Notes: generated by a model from the sequence alone, not told the origin. Shown: positions 52,337 to 62,300, counted from the first letter of the stretch. The stretch is DNA of 64,000 nt from Undibacterium sp. YM2 (GCF_009937975.1 NZ_AP018441.1:3844001-3908000); one strand, 5' to 3'. Translations and numbers: made by a program.

Positions 52337-52367
52337 AGTGCTGACTCCTGACCCGGTAAGGTTTGCG

Positions 52368-52790
52368 TCAATGAAAACCTTGCTGCACGGCCTCTCCCAT
52401 CTCTGCATTGGAATAGGCCTTGCCCGCAATACCCCAGGTACCATCAACTGCATAAGTCACGTTGACATACGTCCTTTCGCGCGGATGCGTACCCTGCTTG
52501 AGCCTGTCTATGATGTCCGTAACCTCGCTGACAAAGGCCTGCTTGACCTCGGCGGTAGGGAAAGTGACCGAGGGAACCTTCACTTCGACAACCGCCAGCG
52601 ACTGGTGCTTGCCACCGGCATAGCTGCGCGCCTCCGGGCTGACGCTCAGATGGCCGACGACGTTAGGCGTCATGAACTTGTTGCCAGTCAAGCCATGCAC
52701 GCGTAGCAAGGCGTCTGCAACGAGAGGCAGCACTTCACGCTCCCCCGCAAGAGTTAGAAGGTCTGTAGTAACTTGAACTGAGATAGGCAT
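52368..52790 (-). CDS. tautomerase-superfamily protein
   Basis: The 140-residue protein starts MPISVQVT, giving the N-terminal Pro (after Met removal) that is the catalytic base of the 4-oxalocrotonate tautomerase superfamily. The length and the repeated beta-alpha-beta pattern (VEVKVPSVTFPTAEVKQAF and VNVTYAVDGTWGIAG) suit a fused two-module member like MIF or MSAD. It is first in a two-gene unit with a VOC gene and is divergent from TetR with a shared palindromic operator. Confidence 0.8.
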   Translation of the reverse strand: MPISVQVTTDLLTLAGEREVLPLVADALLRVHGLTGNKFMTPNVVGHLSVSPEARSYAGGKHQSLAVVEVKVPSVTFPTAEVKQAFVSEVTDIIDRLKQGTHPRERTYVNVTYAVDGTWGIAGKAYSNAEMGEAVQQGFH

Positions 52791-52848
52791 AGCTTAACTC
52801 CTTGATCAAAATGGATGTCCGAGTCAAAGACCAGGCCTTGACTCCCGC

Positions 52849-52876
52849 ATCACGAGCGTTATATAACGGTCGTGAT
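52849..52876. promoter_or_regulatory. 28-bp palindromic TetR operator
   Basis: A 28-bp palindrome with half sequence ATCACGA(G/C)CGTTAT and only one mismatched pair is centred between the tautomerase and TetR genes. Its core ATAACG...CGT recurs in the second site at 52892-52905. Confidence 0.82.
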
Positions 52877-52891
52877 GTGACGCATGATTAC

Positions 52892-52905
52892 ATAACGATC
52901 GTTAT
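52892..52905. promoter_or_regulatory. second TetR operator site
   Basis: ATAACGATCGTTAT is a perfect 14-bp palindrome, 45 bases before the TetR start codon. It matches 12 of 14 bases of the right half of the larger palindrome, offset by 29 bases. Confidence 0.82.
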
Positions 52906-52949
52906 CTTGTAAAGTTTTAAATAGCATTTTTTTTATGGAGATTTTTTAC

Positions 52950-53525
52950 ATGGCACACCGGGCGGGACAAAAAGAAGAAAGCAAGGCAAAGATACTTAAA
53001 AGCGCAGGCCGTGGATTTCGCAGCCGGGGGTTTGGTGGTTCTGGCGTTGATGGGCTGGCAAAAGATGCCGCAGTAACATCGGGGGCTTTCTATGCCCATT
53101 TCAAGTCGAAGGCAGACGCTTTCCGTGAGGCAGTGGTCGCCGGACTGGAAGACCTGAAGCTGGGAGTCAGCCAGGCGCGCGAGCAACTGGGAAGTGGCTG
53201 GCGCACGGCATTTATTGATTTTTACCTCGGGGAGCGCCGCACTTGCGACCTGGCCGATAGCTGCGCATTGCAAAGCCTGTCGCCTGAAGTAGCGCGGGCA
53301 GAGGAAAAGACGCGACAAGCATATGAAACCGAGTTGCTGGCAATCATAGAAACAGTGGCTGCAGGCCTGGATGGACAAGCTGATACCAAACGCGAAGATG
53401 CAACTGCCTTGCTGGCACTGCTGGTTGGTGGCGTCACCCTTGCCAGGGCTGTCAATGATCCTGCCATCAGCAAGGACATTGCTACGGCAGTTCGCAAGGC
53501 AGCATTGGATTTGAACAGCCACTGA
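52950..53525 (+). CDS. TetR-family transcriptional regulator
   Basis: The 191-residue protein has a TetR helix-turn-helix (residues 12-58: KAKILKSAGRGFRSRGFGGSG, LAKDAAVTSGAFYAHFKSKADAF) and a helical ligand-binding domain of the TetR_C family seen in NemR-like repressors (CDLADSCALQSL, AREKTRQAYE-like). The ATG at 52950 has a GGAG site nine bases upstream; an ATG at 52935 has none. It diverges from the tautomerase/VOC unit with two palindromes between, so autorepression and control of that unit are likely. Confidence 0.9.
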   Translation: MAHRAGQKEESKAKILKSAGRGFRSRGFGGSGVDGLAKDAAVTSGAFYAHFKSKADAFREAVVAGLEDLKLGVSQAREQLGSGWRTAFIDFYLGERRTCDLADSCALQSLSPEVARAEEKTRQAYETELLAIIETVAAGLDGQADTKREDATALLALLVGGVTLARAVNDPAISKDIATAVRKAALDLNSH

Positions 53526-53816
53526 TGCCCTGAATTTGCATGCCAGGAATTCTGCCCCGGTCACGCTAACCGTGACAATTCTGGGCAGGTGCCGTCACGC
53601 GTTGATGCCAATTTCGCTATAAATCAAATAGAACAACAGCAAAATCCTTTTTTTCAACAAGCACGCTTGACAGAAAACATCTGTCGCTTGGATACTGCCG
53701 CACCTGAAAGAAAATTTTCATATTTCCGGCTTCGTGTTTCATATTTGCAATGATCTTGCGTATGCATCAACAAGCCGGGCATCATCATCAAGCAAGACAA
53801 CCGCTTTGGAGAAAAT

Positions 53817-55798
53817 ATGGCGCTGCAACAATTAAGCGATGAGCAAATACGAACCTGGACCCGCGCCCAAAAGGACGAGTGGTGGTTCGCCAATATTTAC
53901 CGGGGGACATGGCGCAGTTAACCATACGCTCGGCATTCACTGGCTTTTTGCTTGGCGGCATATTGTCTGCAACTGCTTTATATATCGGTGCCAAAACCGG
54001 TATCACCATAGGCGTGGGCCTGACCTCCGTCATTCTGGCTTTTGCGATTTTCAAGATACTCGCGAACCTGGGGCTGGCCAAGGACTTCACTATCCTTGAA
54101 AACAACTGCACCCAATCCATCGCCACAGCGGCTGGCTACATGACCATGCCACTCAATACCGTGCTGTCAGCCTATATGCTGATCAGCGGTACGGTAGTCA
54201 GTTGGTGGCATCTGGTGGTGTGGATGAGTATCTGCTCCATCCTGGGTGTGCTGGTGGCTTTCCCGATGAAGCGCCGTTTCATCAATGAAGATCAACTGCC
54301 CTTCCCTGAGGGCCGTGCCTGTGGCGTCGTGCTGGATGCCGTCTATACCGGCGAAGCAGCCAGCGGCATGTACAAGGCGCGCCTGATGGCTTTTTCTGCG
54401 ATGTGGACGGCAATCTATCAAATGATCACCAGTGATGGCTGGATGAAATTGATACAGTTCAAAATCCTGCGCATGGATAAATGGGCGGGCATGACTGAAG
54501 CCTGGCACTTCCAGGAGCGGGTTGATTCTTACTATTACGCTGCTGCCGTCAAATATGACATGCTGATCCCCAAAATCCTGGGTACAGATTTCCGTGCACT
54601 GGGTCTGCGCTTTACTCTTGATGCAGCCATGCTGGGCGTCGGTGGCCTGATGGGTATACGCGTCGCCAGCAGCGTTTTGCTCGGTACCATTATCAACTTC
54701 GTATTCCTGGCACCGTGGATGATACAGCGTGGCGACATCGTCGAACGCATCGCCCCTAGCGGTAAACTGGTTCCAATTTCCCGTACCGAGATCGTCAACC
54801 AATGGGGTCTGTGGTGGGCGGTTTCCATGATGGTAGTGGCATCTTTCATCAGCCTGGCAGCCAAACCAGAATTATTCACCAGCCTGTTCAAAAAATCTGA
54901 TACCAAGAAAGTCGCAGACCAGACCAGCACTGTGCTTGATCATATTGAAGTACCGCTGATCATCTCTTACATAGGTATCCCTGTATTCAGTATCCTGGCT
55001 GCCTGGACCACGCATGAATTCTTTGGCGTGCCATGGCTGATGTCCATCATCACCCTGCCGCTGGTATTCATCCTGACCATCATCTGCGCCAATGCGATGG
55101 CCCTGACTTCATGGACACCGACAGGCACACTGTCAAAAATCACCCAGTTCAGCATGGGCGCGATCGACAGCACCAACCCAGCCAACAACCTGATACCTGC
55201 AGGCATGACGGCAGAAGTGGCATCGAATGCATCCAACCTGTTGTCTGATATCAAACCTGGCTATATGCTGGGTGCAAAACCAAGGCAGCAGGCGATAGGC
55301 CATATCATAGGCATCTTCTCGGGCGCGCTGGCTTGCGTACCGCTGTACTTCCTGCTGTTCTTGCCGCCAGATGCTGACGGCATACGCTCCACTGCCACTA
55401 TCGTATCCGACAAATTTGCCTTCCCTGGCGCGATGCAATGGAAAGGCGTGGCCGAGCTGATCGCCAAAGGCTTCAGCAGCCTGCCAGCATCTGCCATCAC
55501 CGGCATCATCGTGGCAGCAGTAGCAGCTACCATCATAGAAATTGCCCGTATCATCACCAAGGGCCGCTTCCCGCTGTCAGCTGTCTCCATCGGTCTGGGT
55601 GTCATCCTGCCACCAGAATCCTGCCTGGCAATGTGGATAGGCGCAGCCATATTCTGGTGGATGGGCCGCAAGAACAGCACGCCTGGCAGCAAAGGCCATG
55701 ATTTCTGGGTAGAAGGGTGCGAACCTATCTGCGCTGGCCTGATCTCTGGTGCCGCTTTGATCGGTATCGGCAATGCGATTATCAATGTGCTGATCTGA
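53817..55798 (+). pseudogene. OPT-family oligopeptide/metal-chelate transporter, frameshifted near the N-terminus
   Basis: A 660-residue OPT transporter is interrupted after about 30 residues. The frame from the ATG at 53817 reads WTRAQKDEWWFANIYRG and then stops. Adding one G to the G5 run at 53902-53906 joins it to the long downstream frame (DMAQLTIRSAFTGFLLGG onward). That frame holds about 14 membrane segments and the OPT features GAKTGITIGVGLTS, NNCTQSIATAAGYM and FPEGRACG. Members carry oligopeptides or metal chelates into the cell. A GTG at 53879 could start a shorter version lacking the conserved start, but a missed base is more likely. Confidence 0.9.
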
Positions 55799-55826
55799 TC
55801 CTGCGTTGATGCTCATTGACATTATT

Positions 55827-55851
55827 AGCCCCGCTTTTGCGGGGCTTTTTT
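55827..55851 (+). terminator. intrinsic terminator of the OPT gene
   Basis: An 8-bp stem (AGCCCCGC with GCGGGGCT) closes a TTTT loop and is followed by a T run, 28 bases after the stop. Confidence 0.95.
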
Positions 55852-56057
55852 ATAAGTGTGATAATTTTGCCTGAAGACAGTAACGCGAACAAATACCAGG
55901 AACCAACATGAATATGCCGGGTCAAGATAAATTGATGATTTTGCACAATCATGCGTCAGGCAAGGAGATACCTGCCAAGGTATCGACAAATATGTCATTC
56001 TTTATGTCACCCCGTCTTTGATCTTTAAAAGCCGCACTCAATCAGGAACCCAACGCC

Positions 56058-56507
56058 ATGTCCATTGTGACCCTCTTCATCGCTGCTACCTTTTATGCCG
56101 GCCCTGGCAGCAATCAAACCACCGCAGATGCCGCAACCATTGCCGCCATCGAAGCCACTTGCTACGACTATATTGACGGCCAACTTGAAGCAGATCCCAA
56201 ACGGGTAGCCAGGTCGCTACATCCCGACTTGGCAAAGCGCGCCGTGATAGGCGACACGCCGGATGAGCGCCTGGGCTTGCGCCGCATGTCCAAAGAAGAA
56301 CTGGTCAACCTGACCAAAGCGGGGGCACTTAAAACACCAAAGGCTGAATGGAACCGTAGCTGCACCGTTCTGGACGTCACAGACAAAGCAGCCTCAGTAC
56401 GACTGGAAACGCCTTGGTTTGTCGATTACTTCCACATGGGTAAATTTGAAGACCGCTGGATTATCGTGAATGCGCTTTGGTATAGCAAGCCAAAGAAAAG
56501 CGGTTAA
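56058..56507 (+). CDS. NTF2-like protein (putative lumazine-binding family)
   Basis: The 149-residue protein has a weak N-terminal export-like segment and a cystatin-like fold: ATCYDYIDGQLEADPKRVARSLHPDLAKR, RRMSKEELVNLT and FVDYFHMGKFEDRWIIVNALW. These match the Lumazine_bd_2 branch of the NTF2 superfamily, frequent in Betaproteobacteria. The HMGKFEDRWIIVN motif is typical. No enzyme activity is known. It appears monocistronic. Confidence 0.8.
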   Translation: MSIVTLFIAATFYAGPGSNQTTADAATIAAIEATCYDYIDGQLEADPKRVARSLHPDLAKRAVIGDTPDERLGLRRMSKEELVNLTKAGALKTPKAEWNRSCTVLDVTDKAASVRLETPWFVDYFHMGKFEDRWIIVNALWYSKPKKSG

Positions 56508-56631
56508 ATGACTTTGGAATAAGGTTCTGGTTAGAGACCTTGCTGATTAAAACAATAGAAAGATAAGACATAAGCTGCGTTTGGTAGGGTGCGCCATGCG
56601 CACCGTTTCCATCTTAATTATTCAACCACCG

Positions 56632-57522
56632 CTACATACCAAGCTCGCTAACTACTGTGTCAATAAAACTCTTCAACTTGGGAGTCTGCCTGCGGTCAGG
56701 ATGGTAGATAAGATGCACGGGCCGCGACGGTGTTTCATAGTCAGGCAAAATTTTAACGAGACGACCGCTGCGCAAATCTTCACGCGCAAGGTCCTCTGCA
56801 ATATAAGCCACGCCTATTCCATTCAAGGCTGCAACCAGCAATGCTTCTGCATCATTGAGTTGCAAACGGTGCCTGACCTGTGCCTGGTATTTTTCTTCTC
56901 CACGCATAAAGCGCCATTCGCTGGCAGTGGAGCCTGTGCTGGATGCATAAGCCAGACACTCGTGTTTTTCCAGATCAAGCGGCGTGGCGGGAACGCCCCT
57001 TTCTTTGAGATAGTCTGGTGATGCGCAGGCGACCAGGCGAAACGGTGCAAGTTCGCGTGCAATGAAGCTGGAGTCGCTCAAACGGCCTATACGAAACACT
57101 GCCTCAAACTCTTCTTCCACCAGATCAACATAACGGTCACTCAGCACCAGATCAATTTCTACCTGTGGATACTGTCGCAAATAGCGGGCGATGACCGGTG
57201 TCAGCGCGTAAGTGCCAAATGACACTGGCGCATTGATACGCAAGCGCCCTTTGGGCGCCCCTTTCACCTCGTCGGCAAGCGAATCAGCCCAGTCTGCATC
57301 GGCCAGCACCATCTTGCAACGATCGTAATAAGCCTTGCCGATATCGGTCAGGCTCTGTCGCCGGGTAGTCCGGTTGATCAGGCGCGTCCCGAGACGACTT
57401 TCCAACCAACTCACATGCTTGGCTATCATTTGAGGCGACATGTCCAATGCGCTGGCGGCTGCGGCAAAGGACCCGGCATCCACCGTTTTGACAAAAGCCG
57501 CCATGCTTGCAAGCCTGTCCAT
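56632..57522 (-). CDS. LysR-family regulator
   Basis: The 296-residue protein has the LysR helix-turn-helix (MDRLASMAAFVKTVDAGSFAAAASALDMSPQMIAKHV, given in parts) and a substrate domain with GRLRINAPVSFG and the aromatic-catabolism-type FRIGRLSDSSFIARELAPF pattern of the CrgA/DsdC-like group. The ATG at 57522 has a GGGAG site; an upstream ATG at 57552 does not. It diverges from the F420-type oxidoreductase gene, which it likely controls. A dyad ATTCC-N4-GGAAT lies between them at 57572-57585. Confidence 0.9.
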   Translation of the reverse strand: MDRLASMAAFVKTVDAGSFAAAASALDMSPQMIAKHVSWLESRLGTRLINRTTRRQSLTDIGKAYYDRCKMVLADADWADSLADEVKGAPKGRLRINAPVSFGTYALTPVIARYLRQYPQVEIDLVLSDRYVDLVEEEFEAVFRIGRLSDSSFIARELAPFRLVACASPDYLKERGVPATPLDLEKHECLAYASSTGSTASEWRFMRGEEKYQAQVRHRLQLNDAEALLVAALNGIGVAYIAEDLAREDLRSGRLVKILPDYETPSRPVHLIYHPDRRQTPKLKSFIDTVVSELGM

Positions 57523-57632
57523 TCCACACTCCCAGTTGTTACACACATGCAAAAACCCTTATTTATGCGTGATTCCGAAAGGAATAATATCACTCTCTCT
57601 GCCCCAGGGGCGGCTTAAAAAGGAAAGAAATC

Positions 57633-58331
57633 ATGCGTAAAATCGGCATTATTGGATCGGGCAATATCGGTGGCACACTCACACGTTTATTCACCAAGGC
57701 AGGGCACAATGTAGCAGTGGCCAACTCACGTGGCCCGTCTTCATTAGCTGATCTGGCAAATGAAACGGGAGCCCATCCGGTGACGGTCTCACAAGCAGTG
57801 CAGGATAGTGAGATTGTGGTCGTCACTATCCCCATGACAGCTGTCGCCAGCTTGCCCAAAGACCTGTTCCGTAACGCACCTGCAGACTTGATTGTCATTG
57901 ACACCAGCAACTATTATCCGCAGCAACGCGATGGCCTGATTGCAGAAGTTGAAGCAGGAATGACAGAAAGCGCCTGGGTTGAACAACAGATCGGACGCCC
58001 GGTTATCAAAGTATTCAATAGCATACTGGCTGAACACTTGCTCAACAAGGGTACGACTGATGACAGCACCAACCGGGTTGCGCTGGCAGTCGCTGGTGAT
58101 AATACGCAAGCCAAAGCAGTCGTCATGCAACTTGTCGAAGAAATTGGTTTTGCAGCAGTTGATGCTGGCACGATCGCGCAATCATGGCGCCAGCAACCTG
58201 GCTCACCGGGATATCTGAAGGACTACAACGCCGCCGGTGTTCGCAAGACATTGACTGAAGCGCGGCAAGAACGAACTCCCGAATGGCGAGCTACTGTGAA
58301 TAGTCCTGGCACTTTCGAATCACCAGCCTGA
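57633..58331 (+). CDS. NADPH-dependent F420-type reductase
   Basis: The 232-residue protein has the Rossmann motif GIIGSGNIGGTLTRLF (near residues 4-19), the VANSRGP segment that binds the NADP phosphate, and IDTSNYYPQQRDG and KVFNS motifs of the coenzyme F420-dependent NADP oxidoreductase family. In bacteria without F420, such proteins reduce flavins or quinones or are of unknown substrate. The divergent LysR gene 110 bases away probably controls it. Confidence 0.87.
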   Translation: MRKIGIIGSGNIGGTLTRLFTKAGHNVAVANSRGPSSLADLANETGAHPVTVSQAVQDSEIVVVTIPMTAVASLPKDLFRNAPADLIVIDTSNYYPQQRDGLIAEVEAGMTESAWVEQQIGRPVIKVFNSILAEHLLNKGTTDDSTNRVALAVAGDNTQAKAVVMQLVEEIGFAAVDAGTIAQSWRQQPGSPGYLKDYNAAGVRKTLTEARQERTPEWRATVNSPGTFESPA

Positions 58332-58462
58332 TCCCTGGCCGCACCGCCTTGAACATAGTTGAGACATCTCAGCATTCAAGCTATGCCTGGCTCCTGCGCG
58401 GACAGTTGCATGTCCGCACCAGAGTGACATCTGAGACACATTTATTTGTATTGGGAATTAGC

Positions 58463-59098
58463 ATGCACAACTTTGCAAAACTTGGACTTTTTGCCGCCAT
58501 CACTACCATCCTTAGCATCCCCAGCATTTCTGTACATGCACAAACGCCCCCTGCGTCAACAGCCACAGATATCACGCCCGCCAGCATGAACATGCTGGGC
58601 CGCGAGGGTGACGCACTTGCCAGCCGTGCCGGCCTGTGGGATGTCGTTGAGACGGCCTGGTCTCGTCCCGGTGCGACACCAGAAATCATCCGCGGACAAG
58701 TTTCCGAAAGACGCATGGTCGGCTTATATTTGCAAGAGCTACTACACCCCTCTGCAGATGCAGTTGGCAAAGACGTGAATCGCCTGGATTATCTTGGGTT
58801 CAACCGCGTGACAGGGCGCTGGGAATATCTGTCGATGGATGCGCGCGTGGCCGTCGGCCTTATGCCCGCCTGGAGCTTTGACAAGGACAATGTCGAGCGC
58901 ATCCGCGTGCAATTCGACCCGTTTGTCGTTCCAGGCAGTGGCGATGTGATCACAGGTCAATTGCTGAGAATGGAACAAGTCTATGAAAAATCTGGTCCAG
59001 ATAACGAGGTCAAAAACCAGTACTTCATCCTGGCCGATGGCAGCGGCATGAAATGGCTCGCGCATCAGTACATTTATACCCGCCGCAACGTACAGTGA
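58463..59098 (+). CDS. exported DUF1579-like protein
   Basis: The 211-residue protein has a signal peptide (LGLFAAITTILSIPSISVHA) and a lipocalin-like mature part: LASRAGLWDVVETAW, ISERRMVGLYLQEL-like and RWEYLSMDARVAVGLMP, which resemble DUF1579. The ATG at 58463 is chosen since only it gives a good signal peptide. It lies 131 bases after the F420-type reductase gene. Biochemical role unknown. Confidence 0.65.
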   Translation: MHNFAKLGLFAAITTILSIPSISVHAQTPPASTATDITPASMNMLGREGDALASRAGLWDVVETAWSRPGATPEIIRGQVSERRMVGLYLQELLHPSADAVGKDVNRLDYLGFNRVTGRWEYLSMDARVAVGLMPAWSFDKDNVERIRVQFDPFVVPGSGDVITGQLLRMEQVYEKSGPDNEVKNQYFILADGSGMKWLAHQYIYTRRNVQ

Positions 59099-59717
59099 AG
59101 TCATTCAATGTTTAATGCAGGTCACGGATTTCAATGCAGTCCAAGCTGATCACTCAAAAAAACCGTGTCCTCCGATAAAGACGGAAGGCATGGCCTTACT
59201 CCAATACTACTGACGCTCAACTGACTGGCAAGCGTCGAAATTTATTGGTGCGCTCTGCCAGTCAGCCAACTTTTCTTGGATCCCAAAAGATACCTGATCC
59301 GGGAATTTATCTGCCAAAAAATGGCAATGCCTTACATTTGTCACTATAGATATTGCCAGTTTTGACTCCTGTCAATTTGACTGGACTCGCCGGAACGCGC
59401 AGGCATTAGCCTGGCGAGAACCTCCTCCCCTGCCAGCAATTCTTGTGAAAGTACAAGTCAGCTATACCCTGCTCTTCATGACGGCATCCATGAATTTTTG
59501 AGCTTTACAGTCACTCAGAGCTGATGATTTTCAAAGTAAATGTATCCAGGAATGCGTGTATGTACCGCATCACTCCTGTTCAGTCCGGGGCCAATCAATG
59601 GCACACGCATTATCCATTTTTCAAATAATCATTTATACCTGATATCTATTGGACGAATATTCCTGAGGCCTCTATCATTTTCACATGATCTCCTCTCAAT
59701 TTTTTCGAAAGACAAGC
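59099..59717. other. 619-base gap with no supported gene
   Basis: This stretch between the DUF1579-like gene and the quinone oxidoreductase gene shows no convincing reading frame, RNA or repeat. Its composition is close to that of neighbouring gaps. The promoter of the downstream oxidoreductase is probably in the AT-rich part near 59620-59700. Confidence 0.5.
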
Positions 59718-60641
59718 ATGAAAGCACTAAACATTCGTCATTTTGGTCAGCTATCTGATGTCAGGCTGGAAGACGTGCCACTCCCGGCCCCGGCATCCCA
59801 TGAAGTCATCGTACGCATTAAAGCAGCGTCAGTGAATCCTCTGGACTTGAAGATACTGGCCGGCCAAAAGCAGGCGGCATTTCCAGTGAACTTTCCTTAC
59901 ACAATGGGAACTGACTTCGCCGGTGTTGTCGAAACGACCGGTGACGGCGTGACTGGCTTCAAGCATGGCGATCGCGTAGCTGGCCGCCTCAGTCCAAGCG
60001 CTGGCGGCGCCTTTGCAGAGTATGCCGCTGTGCCTGCCGATCTCTTATCCCACATCCCGGCTGGCGTCAGTGATGAGCAGGCTAGTGCCTTACCGACGGC
60101 CGCAGCGACGGCCAGGCAGGCCCTGTTCAATGTGGGCAAATTATTGCCGGGACAACATGTCCTGATACACGCAGGAGCTGGCGGCGTCGGCAGTTTTGCC
60201 ATTCAACTTGCAAAACAGGCAGGCGCGTATGTCATCGCCACGGCGTCAGAGCACAAGCTCGATCTCATACGCGAGCTCGGCGCAGATGTGGCAATTGACT
60301 ACCACAACAGTGAGCTGCTTGAGCATCTCGGAGGAATGCATCTGGTGTTGGATACCCGTGGCGGGGAAACGCTGGCACGCTCCTGGGCAACCGTCCGTCC
60401 TGGCGGAAGCATAGTATCCATCGTGGATAACACCATTAAACCACGTGACGAGATTCAGGCCGTGTTCACAGCGATCAAGCATGACGCATCCGTCTTGTCT
60501 GACCTGCTGAAAGACGTTGAAGCTACACGCCTGAGGGTGCTAGCGGACTCGACTCATATTCTGGACGATGCACATGGAGCTCTTGAACACTTAGCAGCGG
60601 GTCATTCTCGCGGCAAGGTCATCATATGCATCGGAAGCTAA
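59718..60641 (+). CDS. NADPH:quinone oxidoreductase (zinc-free MDR family)
   Basis: The 307-residue protein has the MDR pattern: ASVNPLDLKILAGQ and YTMGTDFAGVVE in the catalytic domain, HAGAGGVGSFAIQLAKQAGA as nucleotide-binding motif (about residues 152-170) and AHGALEHLAAGHSRGKVII at the C-terminus. It lacks the structural-zinc cysteines and is of the quinone oxidoreductase or enone reductase type. The ATG at 59718 is chosen since it starts the conserved MKALNIRHFG. It begins a row with SnoaL-like and MBL genes. Confidence 0.92.
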   Translation: MKALNIRHFGQLSDVRLEDVPLPAPASHEVIVRIKAASVNPLDLKILAGQKQAAFPVNFPYTMGTDFAGVVETTGDGVTGFKHGDRVAGRLSPSAGGAFAEYAAVPADLLSHIPAGVSDEQASALPTAAATARQALFNVGKLLPGQHVLIHAGAGGVGSFAIQLAKQAGAYVIATASEHKLDLIRELGADVAIDYHNSELLEHLGGMHLVLDTRGGETLARSWATVRPGGSIVSIVDNTIKPRDEIQAVFTAIKHDASVLSDLLKDVEATRLRVLADSTHILDDAHGALEHLAAGHSRGKVIICIGS

Positions 60642-60705
60642 AACGCATAGAAAGCTAAAACAAATCCAAAGACAATAATCAATCCCTGAATCAGGAAAAC
60701 ATATC

Positions 60706-61194
60706 ATGACTAAAATTTCTACCTTAACCGCCATAATCATTATGCTCGGCAGTACATTTGTCACGCACGTAGCAAGGGCTGACGATGACCGCGCTATTGT
60801 CGAGGCCTTCTACAGCAAATTACTGAGCGGAACAAGCAGTGCCGATCTGCCAGCCAGAATGGCCGAAGTGCTTGCCCCTGACTGGCAAAGCAGAGGGGAC
60901 TATACGAGTGTGGCAAAGACACGTGATCAATTTTTAAAACAGCTGCAAGGCACAGGCAATATTCTGCCCAATCTCACCTGGAAGATAGAAGAAATTCTTC
61001 AAGTCGGTAATCGCTATGTCGTCCGTGGACATGCCAGTGCAACACCTGTTCTTTCCTTCCTGGGTGTGGAAGCGTCCAACCGTCGCTTCGACATCATGTC
61101 GATTGATATCCATACTGTAGAAAACCACAAGATCGTAAAGTCATATCATGTCGAAGACTGGCATGGAGCGACTGAGCAACTGAAAAACAAATAA
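60706..61194 (+). CDS. exported SnoaL-like (NTF2 fold) protein
   Basis: The 162-residue protein has a signal peptide (ending ARA) and a SnoaL-like domain: IVEAFYSKLLSG, VLAPDWQSRGDY, GRDQFLKQ-like and WKIEEILQVGNRYVVRGHASATP. Members include polyketide cyclases and many proteins of unknown function; the DW...YHVEDWHGATEQL ending suits the ester-cyclase branch. It lies 64 bases after the quinone oxidoreductase and 18 bases before the MBL gene, so it is likely in one operon with them. Confidence 0.82.
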   Translation: MTKISTLTAIIIMLGSTFVTHVARADDDRAIVEAFYSKLLSGTSSADLPARMAEVLAPDWQSRGDYTSVAKTRDQFLKQLQGTGNILPNLTWKIEEILQVGNRYVVRGHASATPVLSFLGVEASNRRFDIMSIDIHTVENHKIVKSYHVEDWHGATEQLKNK

Positions 61195-61212
61195 TCAACC
61201 AGAGGAAATTTC

Positions 61213-62190
61213 GTGAAAAAAATCAAACTCGCTACCCTCCTCTTGCTGGCTGCATTGGCGTCAACTTTTGCCACTACAGTTACGCTCGCGGCAAATAATG
61301 ACATATCAAAAGAAAAAATCGTCCGCCTCGCAAATGTGACTGAAATCAGTCCAGGTGTACATGTGATTGAAGACAGACAGCATATTTTTTTGGTGCCGAA
61401 TGTCACTATCATCACAGGTAAAGATGCAGTCCTGGTAGTCGATACCGGGCTGGGTGCAGCAAGTGCACAACTCGTCTTGCAAGAAGCACGCAGGCTCGCG
61501 GGAGACAAAAAAATCTATCTGACTGTGACGCACTTTCATCCTGAACATGGTTTCGGGGCGCAAGTCTTTAAGGGCCAGGCAACGATAATCTATAACCGCG
61601 CCCAGCGAGATGAATTGCGTAAAAAGGGACCAGTTTTCCGCACATTGTTTTCTGAAAAACTGGACGTCAGCGAAGCAATGAAAGATGTGAATTTCGTAGA
61701 ACCAGATATTACCTACGAAAACGAAGCCTCAATTGACCTTGGCGGACGGGTAGTAAAACTCAATTACTACCAGGCGGCGCATACGCTTGGGGACCAGGTG
61801 ATCTCGATTCCAGAACAGGGCATCGTGATATTAGGCGATCTGCTGGAAACCAAATCCTTCCCCATCATGCCCTGGTTTCCTGATTTGCAGGATACAGATG
61901 TTGATCCGTTGAACTGGCGCGAGATTTTTCGAAAGATCGCTGCGACCAGGCCAAACATCGTCATTCCAGGACATGGCACGATAGGTACTGCGGCGGACCT
62001 GGAAGCTTCAGCGCAACACATGGATTTTGCCCGTGAGGAAGTTGCCAAGTCTTGTGCTGCAGGCAAGCAACTGCCTGACATCCAGAAAGAGCTGACACCC
62101 GTCCTGACAGCCCAACATCCCGATTGGGATCTGAAGGACTGGATAAGCATGGAAATTCAGGTGTACTACGAGCGCCTCTGCCACAAATAA
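61213..62190 (+). CDS. exported MBL-fold metallo-hydrolase
   Basis: The 325-residue protein has a signal peptide (ending LAA) and a metallo-beta-lactamase fold. The motif is HFHPEH (H107, H109, E111, H112), with Glu where most MBL hydrolases have Asp; other ligands are H in YQAAHTLGD, D in ILGDLLE and H in PGHGTIG. The Glu variant is known in a few subgroups. It may hydrolyse lactones or esters in the periplasm. It is the last gene of the quinone oxidoreductase/SnoaL row, 18 bases after the SnoaL gene. Confidence 0.87.
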   Translation: MKKIKLATLLLLAALASTFATTVTLAANNDISKEKIVRLANVTEISPGVHVIEDRQHIFLVPNVTIITGKDAVLVVDTGLGAASAQLVLQEARRLAGDKKIYLTVTHFHPEHGFGAQVFKGQATIIYNRAQRDELRKKGPVFRTLFSEKLDVSEAMKDVNFVEPDITYENEASIDLGGRVVKLNYYQAAHTLGDQVISIPEQGIVILGDLLETKSFPIMPWFPDLQDTDVDPLNWREIFRKIAATRPNIVIPGHGTIGTAADLEASAQHMDFAREEVAKSCAAGKQLPDIQKELTPVLTAQHPDWDLKDWISMEIQVYYERLCHK

Positions 62191-62300
62191 GGCTACGGGG
62201 AAAGAAATTCGATAATTGAGTGTAGCAAGCTTGCCTGACGCTGTCAGTGCTAAATTCGCTTTATTTGCTACACTTGTTAACAACAAAAAATTCCTTAAAT

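Noticed and set aside
53879..55798. GTG at 53879 as the true start of the OPT gene
   Set aside because: The conserved family N-terminus lies just upstream in another frame and is joined by one base; no ribosome site suits the GTG.
59540..59758. Small open frame before the quinone oxidoreductase gene
   Set aside because: It overlaps the start of that gene, has no ribosome site and no recognisable sequence.
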